Shown in pieces: positions 42,918-50,475 of a stretch of DNA of 64,000 nt. Both the position numbers and the translations under genes were made by a program. Position 1 is the stretch's first letter. Each line of letters opens with the position of its first letter. The notes beneath the pieces are model-generated. The model was not told the origin of the DNA and did no database searches. It saw only the letters and a program-made list of their open reading frames with translations. The stretch is from the NCBI GenBank assembly GCA_009777735.1, contig WRLF01000012.1:27504-91503 (forward strand). The letters are read 5' to 3'. This DNA is from Treponema sp. GTDB lineage: Bacteria; Spirochaetota; Spirochaetia; Treponematales; Breznakiellaceae.

Positions 42918-44171
42918 TCATCTAACCGGAATAAAATGTACATAATCTAGAATAGCCCTGGCACCAATGGTGAACATTTTAACGGTATCACCGGCGCTCA
43001 GCGGTATTCTTGCCGCCACGTTATCATCGGGATATGTATAATTTGTCAGGACAGGCGGGTCAGCATCGGAATATACCGGTATAACATCGTTCATTATGCT
43101 AAAATGAACAACTGTTTCAAATGCCCAGGGGTTACTTCCCCATTGAAGGAAGTTATTTTCATACGTGGGAATAAGATTACCGGGATTGTACCCGTTTGGG
43201 ACGATACTCCGGCAGGCATAGGGATGGCCGAATTCCGCTTCGCCCGATTTTTTTACTGCAATGGCTACTCTGGCGGCATTAGACTGGCCGGCGCTGCGTA
43301 CCTGTATATTGTACAGATTTGCGGGAAAATTCAGTGGCAGGACATATTCAAACCACCCCTGGTTATTATTATTACCGGTTAAATTATTAAAACCAGTGCC
43401 GACGGTAAATGTCATTTGACCGTAATCAACCCATTTCCCCTGTGATGCGTGGCGTATGCCTATGGGCCACCGGTTATAACTATTGACATTGGTAGGCGGG
43501 TTATCGATAAAGTTCCTGATTTGGGCTTGTGTAGCTGCCGATGACGGGCCCGGAACCGGCGTAAATGTCTCGGCCTCTACATGTATTGTTGAGAACTTGG
43601 GCATGGCGATAATGACCGAATCAATATGGATAGAGCCGCTGAGGTTCCGTATGCGGATGACATCATTAGGCTCCATATATGAAAATGTAAATGTTTCCAG
43701 CAATTTGGGGAACTTCATTACCCAGTCATCCACAAGCGGGGTGTCCGGGTCGAATCGTTTTTCCGCCGGGTAGGAGAATCTGCCAATCCATTCTTCTTTG
43801 CCCGGATCGGGGTTAATCGCTACGGTAACGACGCCGGTTGCCGAACCGCTGTACCGCAGCCAGACAGCGTAATGGCCCGGTGTTACTCCAAGGGGGACAA
43901 CCACTTCCAGATAGCCCTGGTCAAGACCAATGTTTTTTATAAACTGGCCTTTACTTGCATTGCTGCTGAAGGCGATTTGCGGATATTCATCAGCCCTGTA
44001 TACCCGGTCGGTTTGTCCCAGAAAACTGAGAAACCCTTCCTGGGCTTCCATTACTGCGACTATTTCGCCCATCATGTCCATTCTGCTTTCCAGATCTTCG
44101 AAAGCAGTCGGACAGCCTGCAAGCAGCAGAAACAGCGCCGTGCATGCAGTCAATCGATACATGTTTTTCAT
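42918..44171 (-). CDS. Surface lipoprotein with CBM-like domains
   Basis: 417 aa from ATG 44169-44171 with AGGAG; the track start is upstream of this. The signal peptide ends in LLLAGC. Two beta-sandwich modules resemble those of the next gene: QIAFSSNASKGQFIKNIGLDQGYLEVVVPLGVTPGHYAVWLRYSG, and IHVEAETF to GWFEYVLPLNFPANLYNIQVRSAG. The EAE/TF motif and ligand loops again recall CBM6/35. It lies 10 bp before the three-repeat lipoprotein gene and 16 bp after the barrel gene, so it is probably part of a surface glycan-capture complex. Confidence 0.7.
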   Translation of the reverse strand: MKNMYRLTACTALFLLLAGCPTAFEDLESRMDMMGEIVAVMEAQEGFLSFLGQTDRVYRADEYPQIAFSSNASKGQFIKNIGLDQGYLEVVVPLGVTPGHYAVWLRYSGSATGVVTVAINPDPGKEEWIGRFSYPAEKRFDPDTPLVDDWVMKFPKLLETFTFSYMEPNDVIRIRNLSGSIHIDSVIIAMPKFSTIHVEAETFTPVPGPSSAATQAQIRNFIDNPPTNVNSYNRWPIGIRHASQGKWVDYGQMTFTVGTGFNNLTGNNNNQGWFEYVLPLNFPANLYNIQVRSAGQSNAARVAIAVKKSGEAEFGHPYACRSIVPNGYNPGNLIPTYENNFLQWGSNPWAFETVVHFSIMNDVIPVYSDADPPVLTNYTYPDDNVAARIPLSAGDTVKMFTIGARAILDYVHFIPVR

Positions 44172-44187
44172 AATTTCGCTCCTGTTT

Positions 44188-46242
44188 TTAAAATTCCCAT
44201 GACAAGCCAAAACGCAGCGCGGCATAACCGTTATTATTTTCCGCTACGCCTCTGGAAGGCAAACTGCCGTCCAGATCAAATTGGCTTTGACCGTCATTAA
44301 ACGACTGGTAGGGGTCCATATTCCAGATAAACTGGCTGAATACGGCAGGACCTCTTTCTTCCCTAAATCTCTTGACCGCTCCCACAGAAAAACCTGTCAA
44401 TGTGTAGTCAACTTCCTGCGGGGGCGGAATTGCCATCTCGTAGGGATTGTCTTTGTCAACTCCCTTGTGAGGCGTTCGTACCATAAATCCTAACTGTGCA
44501 TCAAGGTTCCAGGGAAATTTTATTGTCCCTAAAACACTGTTGTACAGAAATTTTTCATCCTGGTTGTCAAAACCATAATGCAGTTCAAACCCCCGGAATG
44601 TATTGTTAAGCGCGCCTGTTTCAAATTTCAATCCAATTACGGGTATCACAAAATTGCTTACCGTATTGCCGCGAATGTACCGATCGTCATCGGCGGTATT
44701 GACGGTAAACTCGGCATACGCGGAAACAGAGGATTCCAATCCCAGAATATCGCTCAGATCATAGGAAATATTTGGTTTCAAATAAAATTCCTTGTTGGAG
44801 TTGTCATAATAGGGGAGCCATGTTCCATCGGGAGTAAACAGGAAATCTACGCCCAACTCCGCGCCAAACGACAGGGTTTCATTGGGCCTCATGCCGCCGT
44901 ACAGATACAGGCGCTGGGTGTTGCGGATACCCAACTGGTCGGAAAGGTGGGTGTCGTTGCCGTCTTCTTTAATATACATCATGTTTGCCTGGGCGCCCCG
45001 AAAGCGGTAACCTGCGGCAACATCAAAAATATCGGCAGTATATTCGCCGCGCAGAGCAAAGGCCATATTGTTTATGGCATCCGCGTCCGGTTCTGCCCAT
45101 AACACATCGGAGTACGAAGGGGAATAGTACTCGCGGATTTCGATCAAGGTTCCATCGGGCAGTACAAACAATGCCCTTTGCGCGCCCCATGAATTCCACA
45201 GAAAGTTTGTTTTTACGCCAAAAGGTCCAAACCGGCCTTCATAGCCGAAAATTAAATCGGCCTCGTATATTTCTTCAAAAATTTTGTCAAATTCAAAGCC
45301 GTATGCTCCGTTATACTGGAAACCGATGAGCTGGTTATACATTTCGGCGGTGAGGAATGAAAAGAAACCATACTGGGTCCCCGCCCGGTCGGCAGTACGG
45401 TTCGGGCCTATGGATGCGTTTATTGTCAACGGGCCTGCCTGTTGCAGCTTTTCTCCAAGCCGAATGACTGAAAATCCTCCCGTACCCAAATATCCGGCAT
45501 CCCAGTCATCATCGTCTATGGTCAGCCAGTTGGCAATCCGGTGAGTGGGAAGCTTGGCCTGCCCATACCCCAGTTCAACCTCTACCCAGGGGCTGCCAAG
45601 AACCAGGTGTACATTGCCAACGCCGATGCTGGATTCACCGTTGGGGCCGTCAGAGGAAAAATAGTAAAGAGGGCTGGAGAATAAATCACTTCCCAAACGC
45701 CTCCAGCCGTCAGCGAATGTGAGATTCGAATGCCGGTCATAAAGGTTATTAAGACTGTTTGTTTCGGCCAGAACAATCTCTGAAGATAAATAAAAATTCG
45801 GCGAAAAAAATGCAATAAAATCTAACGATGCCTTAAATCCCAGACCGGCGCTTGCAAGCTCCATATCGTTTGTACTAAACCGGTGTTCATACCCAAAAAC
45901 AGTGCTGAAACCAATTTTTGCATTAGCGGTAAAAAGTTCTGCGGGTTCTGCCTGCATTTCGGTTTCTTGCTGTTCCACAGAGGGTGTTTCTTCTTCAACC
46001 TCTGTCTGTTCGGCTATTTCCGGCTCCGGATCGGGAGTTACCGGTGTTTCTTCCTGCCGGGGAATTCTCGATGGCACAACTCTTCGCGGGAGCGGAGCGG
46101 TTGGGGTAACAGACGGTCTTGGCGGTATGGTTGGTGTGATTTCCGGCTGCGATTGCGGCGTTGTTTCACAGGCGCTAAACAGCACAAAGCTTAAAACCAT
46201 AGCCATAAAGCTGAAAATAAGAATGAAAACTGGTTTTTTCAT
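44188..46242 (-). CDS. Putative outer-membrane beta-barrel protein, first gene of the operon
   Basis: 684 aa with AGGAG. The signal peptide ends in VLFSAC, a lipobox-like site. Residues 27-100 are a Pro/Thr/Glu-rich linker. The remaining 580 residues are alternating amphipathic strands with many aromatic belts (YGFFSFLTAEMYNQLIGFQYNGAYGFEF) and end in RFGLSWEF, a terminal aromatic typical of barrels inserted by BamA. It may be a porin for the sugar or a scaffold for the lipoproteins encoded next. A lipidated barrel would be unusual. No SusC/TonB-box features are present. Confidence 0.7.
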   Translation of the reverse strand: MKKPVFILIFSFMAMVLSFVLFSACETTPQSQPEITPTIPPRPSVTPTAPLPRRVVPSRIPRQEETPVTPDPEPEIAEQTEVEEETPSVEQQETEMQAEPAELFTANAKIGFSTVFGYEHRFSTNDMELASAGLGFKASLDFIAFFSPNFYLSSEIVLAETNSLNNLYDRHSNLTFADGWRRLGSDLFSSPLYYFSSDGPNGESSIGVGNVHLVLGSPWVEVELGYGQAKLPTHRIANWLTIDDDDWDAGYLGTGGFSVIRLGEKLQQAGPLTINASIGPNRTADRAGTQYGFFSFLTAEMYNQLIGFQYNGAYGFEFDKIFEEIYEADLIFGYEGRFGPFGVKTNFLWNSWGAQRALFVLPDGTLIEIREYYSPSYSDVLWAEPDADAINNMAFALRGEYTADIFDVAAGYRFRGAQANMMYIKEDGNDTHLSDQLGIRNTQRLYLYGGMRPNETLSFGAELGVDFLFTPDGTWLPYYDNSNKEFYLKPNISYDLSDILGLESSVSAYAEFTVNTADDDRYIRGNTVSNFVIPVIGLKFETGALNNTFRGFELHYGFDNQDEKFLYNSVLGTIKFPWNLDAQLGFMVRTPHKGVDKDNPYEMAIPPPQEVDYTLTGFSVGAVKRFREERGPAVFSQFIWNMDPYQSFNDGQSQFDLDGSLPSRGVAENNNGYAALRFGLSWEF

Positions 46243-46343
46243 ATTTTCTCCTAATTAATCTTAATACATGAACAATAAAATCAGTGCAGAAAAAACCATA
46301 TTTTTCCGCAGATTTCCCTATCTTATAAATATATCTTTACAAT

Positions 46344-46349
46344 ATTATA
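46344..46349 (-). promoter_or_regulatory. Possible -10 box for the sugar operon
   Basis: TATAAT on the minus strand within GATATAATATTG, about 100 bases upstream of ATG 46242. No good -35 is seen, which would fit activation by the divergent AraC-type protein. Confidence 0.4.
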
Positions 46350-46407
46350 TCGTACATATCGAAAAACAGAGAAAAAAATGTCATTTTTAGATATTTCTCT
46401 TTTTTTG

Positions 46408-46435
46408 TTGACAATATGACGTAAAATGATATAAT
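46408..46435 (+). promoter_or_regulatory. Near-consensus promoter for the araC-type gene
   Basis: TTGACA, 16 bases, TATAAT, with an extended TGA before the -10. The AGGAGG site and ATG 46456 follow within 21 bases. It should be strong and constitutive unless repressed. Confidence 0.8.
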
Positions 46436-46455
46436 TATGGCAAACAGGAGGATAT

Positions 46456-47301
46456 ATGTCCAAATTTACATTTGGAATCTTCCAGAATGAAACATTTATA
46501 GATCTTTCATTGTACCAGTTTGGTTATGAGGAATGCGCCCCTCTGCATTCTTTTGGGCCGGCTGCACGCAACCACTTTTTATTTCATTACATTTTTTCTG
46601 GAAAAGGCCAGCTTATGTCAACTGACGACAAGGGAAGGGTTAATGAATACCAACTTGAAGCCGGACAGGGGTTTCTTATCTGGCCCATGCAGCATAATTT
46701 TTACAGTGCAAATGAAAAATTTCCCTGGGTATACGGCTGGGTAGAGTTTGACGGCCTTAAAGCCAGGGAACTGGTAACCCAGGCCGGTTTGACTTTTAAC
46801 AGTCCTGTTTACACCAGTAGCGATAACGAAGAACGGGAAAAAATGAAAAAAGAGCTTTCTGCGATAATAAACAATAAAAACAGTCCGCCCCTGACCCTTA
46901 TCGGACATTTATACTTGTTCCTCAGCAGCCTCATTACATCATCGTCTTTGCGCGAAAAAGCGCAAGGCGGCAGTCTGCGGGATTTTTATATCCGGGAAGC
47001 TATCAGTTTTATTGAACAGCATTATCATGAAGATATAAGCGTGGAATCCATCGCATCCTTTTGCAGCCTTGACCGCAGTTATTTAGGAAAAATATTTAAA
47101 AATAAACTTAACACATCTCCCCAGGAGTTTCTTATCCACTACCGGATGAACAAAGCATGTGAACTGATGAAAATAACAAACTACACCATCGGAGAAATAA
47201 GCGGACTGGTCGGCTATTCCAACCAGTTTAATTTCTCGCGGGTATTCAAACACACGATAGGCAAATCTCCAAGAGAATGGAAAAACGAGCAAAAAAAATA
47301 G
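46456..47301 (+). CDS. AraC-family transcriptional regulator
   Basis: 281 aa with AGGAGG. The N-terminal cupin-like sugar-sensing domain (NHFLFHYIFSGKGQLM, EAGQGFLIWPMQHNFYSAN) is followed by two C-terminal HTH motifs (about 180-281): ISVESIASFCSLDRSYLGKIFKNKL and YTIGEISGLVGYSNQFNFSRVFKHTIGKSPREW. It is divergent from the eight-gene sugar operon and is its probable local activator, responding to an alpha-galactoside or galactose. The type matches RafR/MsmR regulators. Confidence 0.9.
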   Translation: MSKFTFGIFQNETFIDLSLYQFGYEECAPLHSFGPAARNHFLFHYIFSGKGQLMSTDDKGRVNEYQLEAGQGFLIWPMQHNFYSANEKFPWVYGWVEFDGLKARELVTQAGLTFNSPVYTSSDNEEREKMKKELSAIINNKNSPPLTLIGHLYLFLSSLITSSSLREKAQGGSLRDFYIREAISFIEQHYHEDISVESIASFCSLDRSYLGKIFKNKLNTSPQEFLIHYRMNKACELMKITNYTIGEISGLVGYSNQFNFSRVFKHTIGKSPREWKNEQKK

Positions 47302-47321
47302 CGCAACTGGCGTAAGACCGA

Positions 47322-47786
47322 TTAAAGATATTCTTCGCTCCAACCATGTCCGATTTCCCAGTGAGTATCTATGTTTACTTCCAGTGTAACATCCCACAGG
47401 TTGAATTCATCCTTAACAAGCTCGACGATATGGTCATTTATCCAACTGCCGCACATGAGTTCAAAGTGCCCGTCTTCAAACTGGAATATCCTTCCCTGCG
47501 GGATCATCATATAGTCATGTGCATAAATCCCCAGCGGCAAACTTTTTGATGTAAGCCTGTGCTGCTGTTTCTGCCACCAGGCTTTATGGAGAGTTCTCTC
47601 GGTTTTTACCCCATTGTGATTAAACAGAACCTGGTCTGCATAAGAAGAAGATACTCCAAAAAGCCGGCCTTCAGTTGCATCGTACCAAAATATCCCCAGC
47701 TTTGGCTGATCTTGATACTCTAATGATTTTACCATTACTTCGATTACATCTTTTCTTTCGGAATCAGACAGTACGGTTGAATACAT
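47322..47786 (-). CDS. Hypothetical protein, 154 aa
   Basis: A cytoplasmic, mixed alpha/beta protein with no signal or membrane segment. GGGGGA precedes ATG 47784-47786. Notable runs are LGIFWYDATEGRLFGV, YMMIPQGRIFQFEDGHFELMCGSWI and the end HWEIGHGWSEE. The first part may resemble a small stress- or restriction-associated domain, but I do not recognise a named family. It converges on the araC gene. A short candidate ORF lies directly upstream. Confidence 0.65.
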   Translation of the reverse strand: MYSTVLSDSERKDVIEVMVKSLEYQDQPKLGIFWYDATEGRLFGVSSSYADQVLFNHNGVKTERTLHKAWWQKQQHRLTSKSLPLGIYAHDYMMIPQGRIFQFEDGHFELMCGSWINDHIVELVKDEFNLWDVTLEVNIDTHWEIGHGWSEEYL

Positions 47787-47797
47787 ACATTTCCCCC

Positions 47798-47899
47798 CTA
47801 CTCCAAAGCCGCCATTGCAGCGTTAACTTCCGCCTCGCAGGAGCGCATGGCAAGTATAGTCTTTTCGTGTTCATACGTTTTACAATCCAATGCTGACAT
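47798..47899 (-). CDS. Candidate small ORF, 33 aa
   Basis: From ATG 47897-47899 to TAG; too short for the track. The peptide (MSALDCKTYEHEKTIL..., ending AAMAALE) is helical and protein-like. Its stop lies just ahead of the GGGGGA site of the 154-aa gene, as expected for a coupled small gene. The ribosome-binding site is weak, so it may be fortuitous. Confidence 0.3.
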   Translation of the reverse strand: MSALDCKTYEHEKTILAMRSCEAEVNAAMAALE

Positions 47900-47939
47900 T
47901 ATTATCCGCAGGAGGCAGGTCTGTCCAGAGACCGTGTTA

Positions 47940-49385
47940 TTATTCTTTGCATGATTCTAAATCCTTCAATCGTTTCTCATCAAATTTGATGTGCAGGTTT
48001 TTTTCCTGTGTGGGGATTACACGCCACCTCCGGGTGGCGAGCCCTTTGGGACCATTTTTGGCGCGGCGCAGGTATTTTACCGGGGTGTAGAACAGATCCC
48101 CTTCGCCGTTATTGCGCCCCTTCGAATAAAAAAGCGCTAAATTGCCCGCGTCCAGAAGTATGTCCAGGGGGACAGTCTTACCGGTACGCTGCCTGATGAA
48201 CACATGCGATCCGGGAAAGTCCCTGGCATGGAGCCATAAGTCATTTCCCTTAACGTGGCGGCGCAGCAGTTCGTCGTTCTCCCCGGCATCCCTGCCAACC
48301 ATGATGATCCATTCACCGCGTTTGAAAGTTAGACCTGGCCATCTTCGGATGGCACGACGTTTATTATCACTGCCTGCTGCGGGCTTGGGTTTTCCAGACT
48401 GACTTTTAGCCAGCAGCTTTGCCAGAACCAGGGGGTTCTCTTCGGTAAGCAGCATTGCAAGCCTTTTTTCGACAGCATCAAGCTCCCGCTCGCCGGCTGC
48501 AATTTCCGCTCTTAGATCCGTAATGCCTTTTTTCGCTTTTGAATACTTTTCGTAATATACTTTTGCCTGCTCCGGAGGGCTTTTGTCCGGATTCAGTTGT
48601 ATCCGTATTTTTCCGCCGGTTCCTTCCGCCTCAAGCCATGTATCACCCGGTTTTATTGCCGTAATATTTGCGAGGATGATATCGCCGTATTCCCTCAGCC
48701 GGTCCGCTGAAGCAAACGCCGCTTCTTTCGCCCTTAGCCGATCCAGCGCCGCCTGCAAACGCCCCATGCTGCCTTCGCAGTTCTGCTTTGCCTGTTCCCG
48801 CAGAGCCTCCAGCGAAAGAGCGCCGCCTTTTTCCGTGTAAAAAGCATCGATTTTCGCATTGAAAGAATCGCCGCCGGGCAGTTCCCTGACTTCATATTCA
48901 CTGCTCTTTTCGGTGTTTCTGCTTTTGCCTTCCGGCATGTAATGCCCGCCGGTTATTTCTCCTTTTTTCGGCTGGCGGCGCATTGCGTCCAGTACTATCC
49001 CGTTTTCATCGGTGACAATGCAATTTGCCGCATTGGACCACAGCCTGATGTACAGGCGGTACTGGTTTTCTCCCCTGCTCACCAGCAGCCGGATAATGCG
49101 GTTGTCCCCCAACTGTACCGCTTCCGTTATCCATCCGTTGACAATTCTTGACTTGAGGAACTGGGCAAACCGCAGTGGTTTTTCGCTTTTGGGAAGAGGC
49201 CGAAATGTTTCATGTATGCGACATGCGCCGGGGGTTAATGCTATGAGCAGTTGCCTGGTAACGCCTCTGTTATGCACCCGCAGCCCGATGACATCAAAGG
49301 CGCTTTGGATAGCACCCTGTATCTGAGCCCCCGGCAAGTCAAGTTCTTCGAGAATAAGGTTAATTTCTTTCCAGTTCAGGGACAT
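47940..49385 (-). CDS. rqcH: NFACT-family ribosome quality control protein (RqcH/FbpA-like)
   Basis: 481 aa. NFACT-N opens with the helix MSLNWKEINLILEELDLPGAQI and continues to about 190. A coiled coil lies at about 235-330 (AKVYYEKYSKAKKGITDLRAEIAAGERELDAVEKRL). The NFACT-R domain follows (about 370-470: GRDAGENDELLRRHVKGNDLWLHARDFPGSHVFIR, then AGNLALFYSKGRNNGEGDLFYTPVKYLRR). In bacteria RqcH binds the obstructed 50S subunit and adds alanine tails; older annotations call it fibronectin-binding. It is shorter than the usual 550-570 aa, mainly in the middle helical part. A palindromic element separates it from tatD upstream. Confidence 0.85.
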   Translation of the reverse strand: MSLNWKEINLILEELDLPGAQIQGAIQSAFDVIGLRVHNRGVTRQLLIALTPGACRIHETFRPLPKSEKPLRFAQFLKSRIVNGWITEAVQLGDNRIIRLLVSRGENQYRLYIRLWSNAANCIVTDENGIVLDAMRRQPKKGEITGGHYMPEGKSRNTEKSSEYEVRELPGGDSFNAKIDAFYTEKGGALSLEALREQAKQNCEGSMGRLQAALDRLRAKEAAFASADRLREYGDIILANITAIKPGDTWLEAEGTGGKIRIQLNPDKSPPEQAKVYYEKYSKAKKGITDLRAEIAAGERELDAVEKRLAMLLTEENPLVLAKLLAKSQSGKPKPAAGSDNKRRAIRRWPGLTFKRGEWIIMVGRDAGENDELLRRHVKGNDLWLHARDFPGSHVFIRQRTGKTVPLDILLDAGNLALFYSKGRNNGEGDLFYTPVKYLRRAKNGPKGLATRRWRVIPTQEKNLHIKFDEKRLKDLESCKE

Positions 49386-49412
49386 AGTGGCTCTTGCAAG
49401 ACTATACCAAAA

Positions 49413-49531
49413 CAGAAATGTATACCTCTAAAGACCTGCAATGTGGGGCCCGCCTGTGGCCAAACGCACCGCTTTGCGGCACGCTTGCCACAGGCACCCA
49501 GCGTTGTTGTCATTTCAGGCATACATTTCTG
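49413..49531. repeat. Palindromic intergenic element, copy A
   Basis: 119 bp with nested inverted repeats: outer CAGAAATGTAT/ATACATTTCTG (11 bp), then CCTGCAATG/CATTTCAGG (one mismatch), GCCTGTGGC/GCCACAGGC (9 bp), and a tip CCGC-TTT-GCGG. It shares conserved blocks with copy B at 63902: GGGGCCCG, CGCACCGCTT, CGCTT.CCAC and the left end CAG.AATGTA. It fills the gap between tatD and rqcH and contains no ORF. It may act as an mRNA-processing hairpin or be a non-autonomous mobile repeat. Confidence 0.8.
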
Positions 49532-49559
49532 AATTTCTACAATTGTACATCGCTGATAG

Positions 49560-50336
49560 TTAATCATTCGGCAGGCCGAAAAACCGGTTGGAATTTTTCC
49601 ATAATTGTGCCGTAATGGCTTCCGGTTCCATTTCCAGCATCTTTGCAAGGTATAGAGCGGTTTCCGGCAGGTATTTGGGCATATTCCGCTTGCCTTTTTG
49701 CCCGGAAGGTACCATAAACGGGCTTTCTGATTCAATGAGGATGCGGTCCAAAGGCAGTTCGGGAATTGTTTCGTGGAGATTGCGGGCGTTTTTGTACGTA
49801 AGGTTGCCGGCAAAGGAAAAATACAGGTTTAATTTTTGTGCTTCCCGTGCATAAGCGGCGTCTTCGGAGTAGCAGTGCAATACCCCGCCTTTTGGCGGGA
49901 GGCGGTCGCGGAGAATATCCAGCACGTCATGGCCGGCATCCCGGTTGTGGATGATTACCGGCATATTAAGCTTGGTTGCAAGATCCAACTGGGTGATAAA
50001 CAGCTCGATTTGGGATTTTTTATCCCCAAACTTGCGGAAATAGTCCAGGCCGATTTCTCCAATAGCGACGACTCTGGGCAGATGAACGCCCTGCTCAATG
50101 GTTTGTTGCCAGTTTCTGCCGGGATTCTGCACTTCTGACGGGCTTACACCGACTGCATGGTACACACTGGTCGTTGATTTCAGGTTCTCGTATACCCGTG
50201 TAAAGTCATGGAGACTGTTGCAGATAGAGACAACCCGGTTAACTGAAGCCTGGCGGGCTTCCTGTATGACAATGAGCTGTTCAATGGGGTCATCAATAAT
50301 AAGCCCCAAATGGGCATGGGTATCAAAATACTGCAT
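49560..50336 (-). CDS. tatD: TatD-family hydrolase
   Basis: 258 aa from ATG 50334-50336 (a TTG 12 bases upstream is possible). Metal-dependent TIM-barrel deoxyribonuclease: YFDTHAHLGL, AIGEIGLDYFRKFGDKKSQ, VIIHNRDAGHDVLDIL and VLHCYSEDAAYA are all present. The C-terminal ETDAPY motif reads IESESPFMVP, with Glu where the metal-ligand Asp is expected, so activity may be changed. The family acts as 3'-5' DNA/RNA exonuclease in repair. It is transcribed leftward towards rqcH. Confidence 0.88.
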   Translation of the reverse strand: MQYFDTHAHLGLIIDDPIEQLIVIQEARQASVNRVVSICNSLHDFTRVYENLKSTTSVYHAVGVSPSEVQNPGRNWQQTIEQGVHLPRVVAIGEIGLDYFRKFGDKKSQIELFITQLDLATKLNMPVIIHNRDAGHDVLDILRDRLPPKGGVLHCYSEDAAYAREAQKLNLYFSFAGNLTYKNARNLHETIPELPLDRILIESESPFMVPSGQKGKRNMPKYLPETALYLAKMLEMEPEAITAQLWKNSNRFFGLPND

Positions 50337-50475
50337 CGCTTTGTCCAAAAGATATGATAGGCTACCACTTGACCATGTACAAGACGCATATTAAGCCGGC
50401 AAGCAGTATTTTCCAAACTGGATACAATGATCTTACCACAGCTCTTATACGGTGTCAACTAAAAAATGATTAGTT

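Noticed and set aside
50349-50475. RNA gene in the 127-bp gap between tatD and the deacetylase gene
   Set aside because: Only a short AACTAA/TTAGTT repeat is present; no tRNA-like or other conserved structure is visible.
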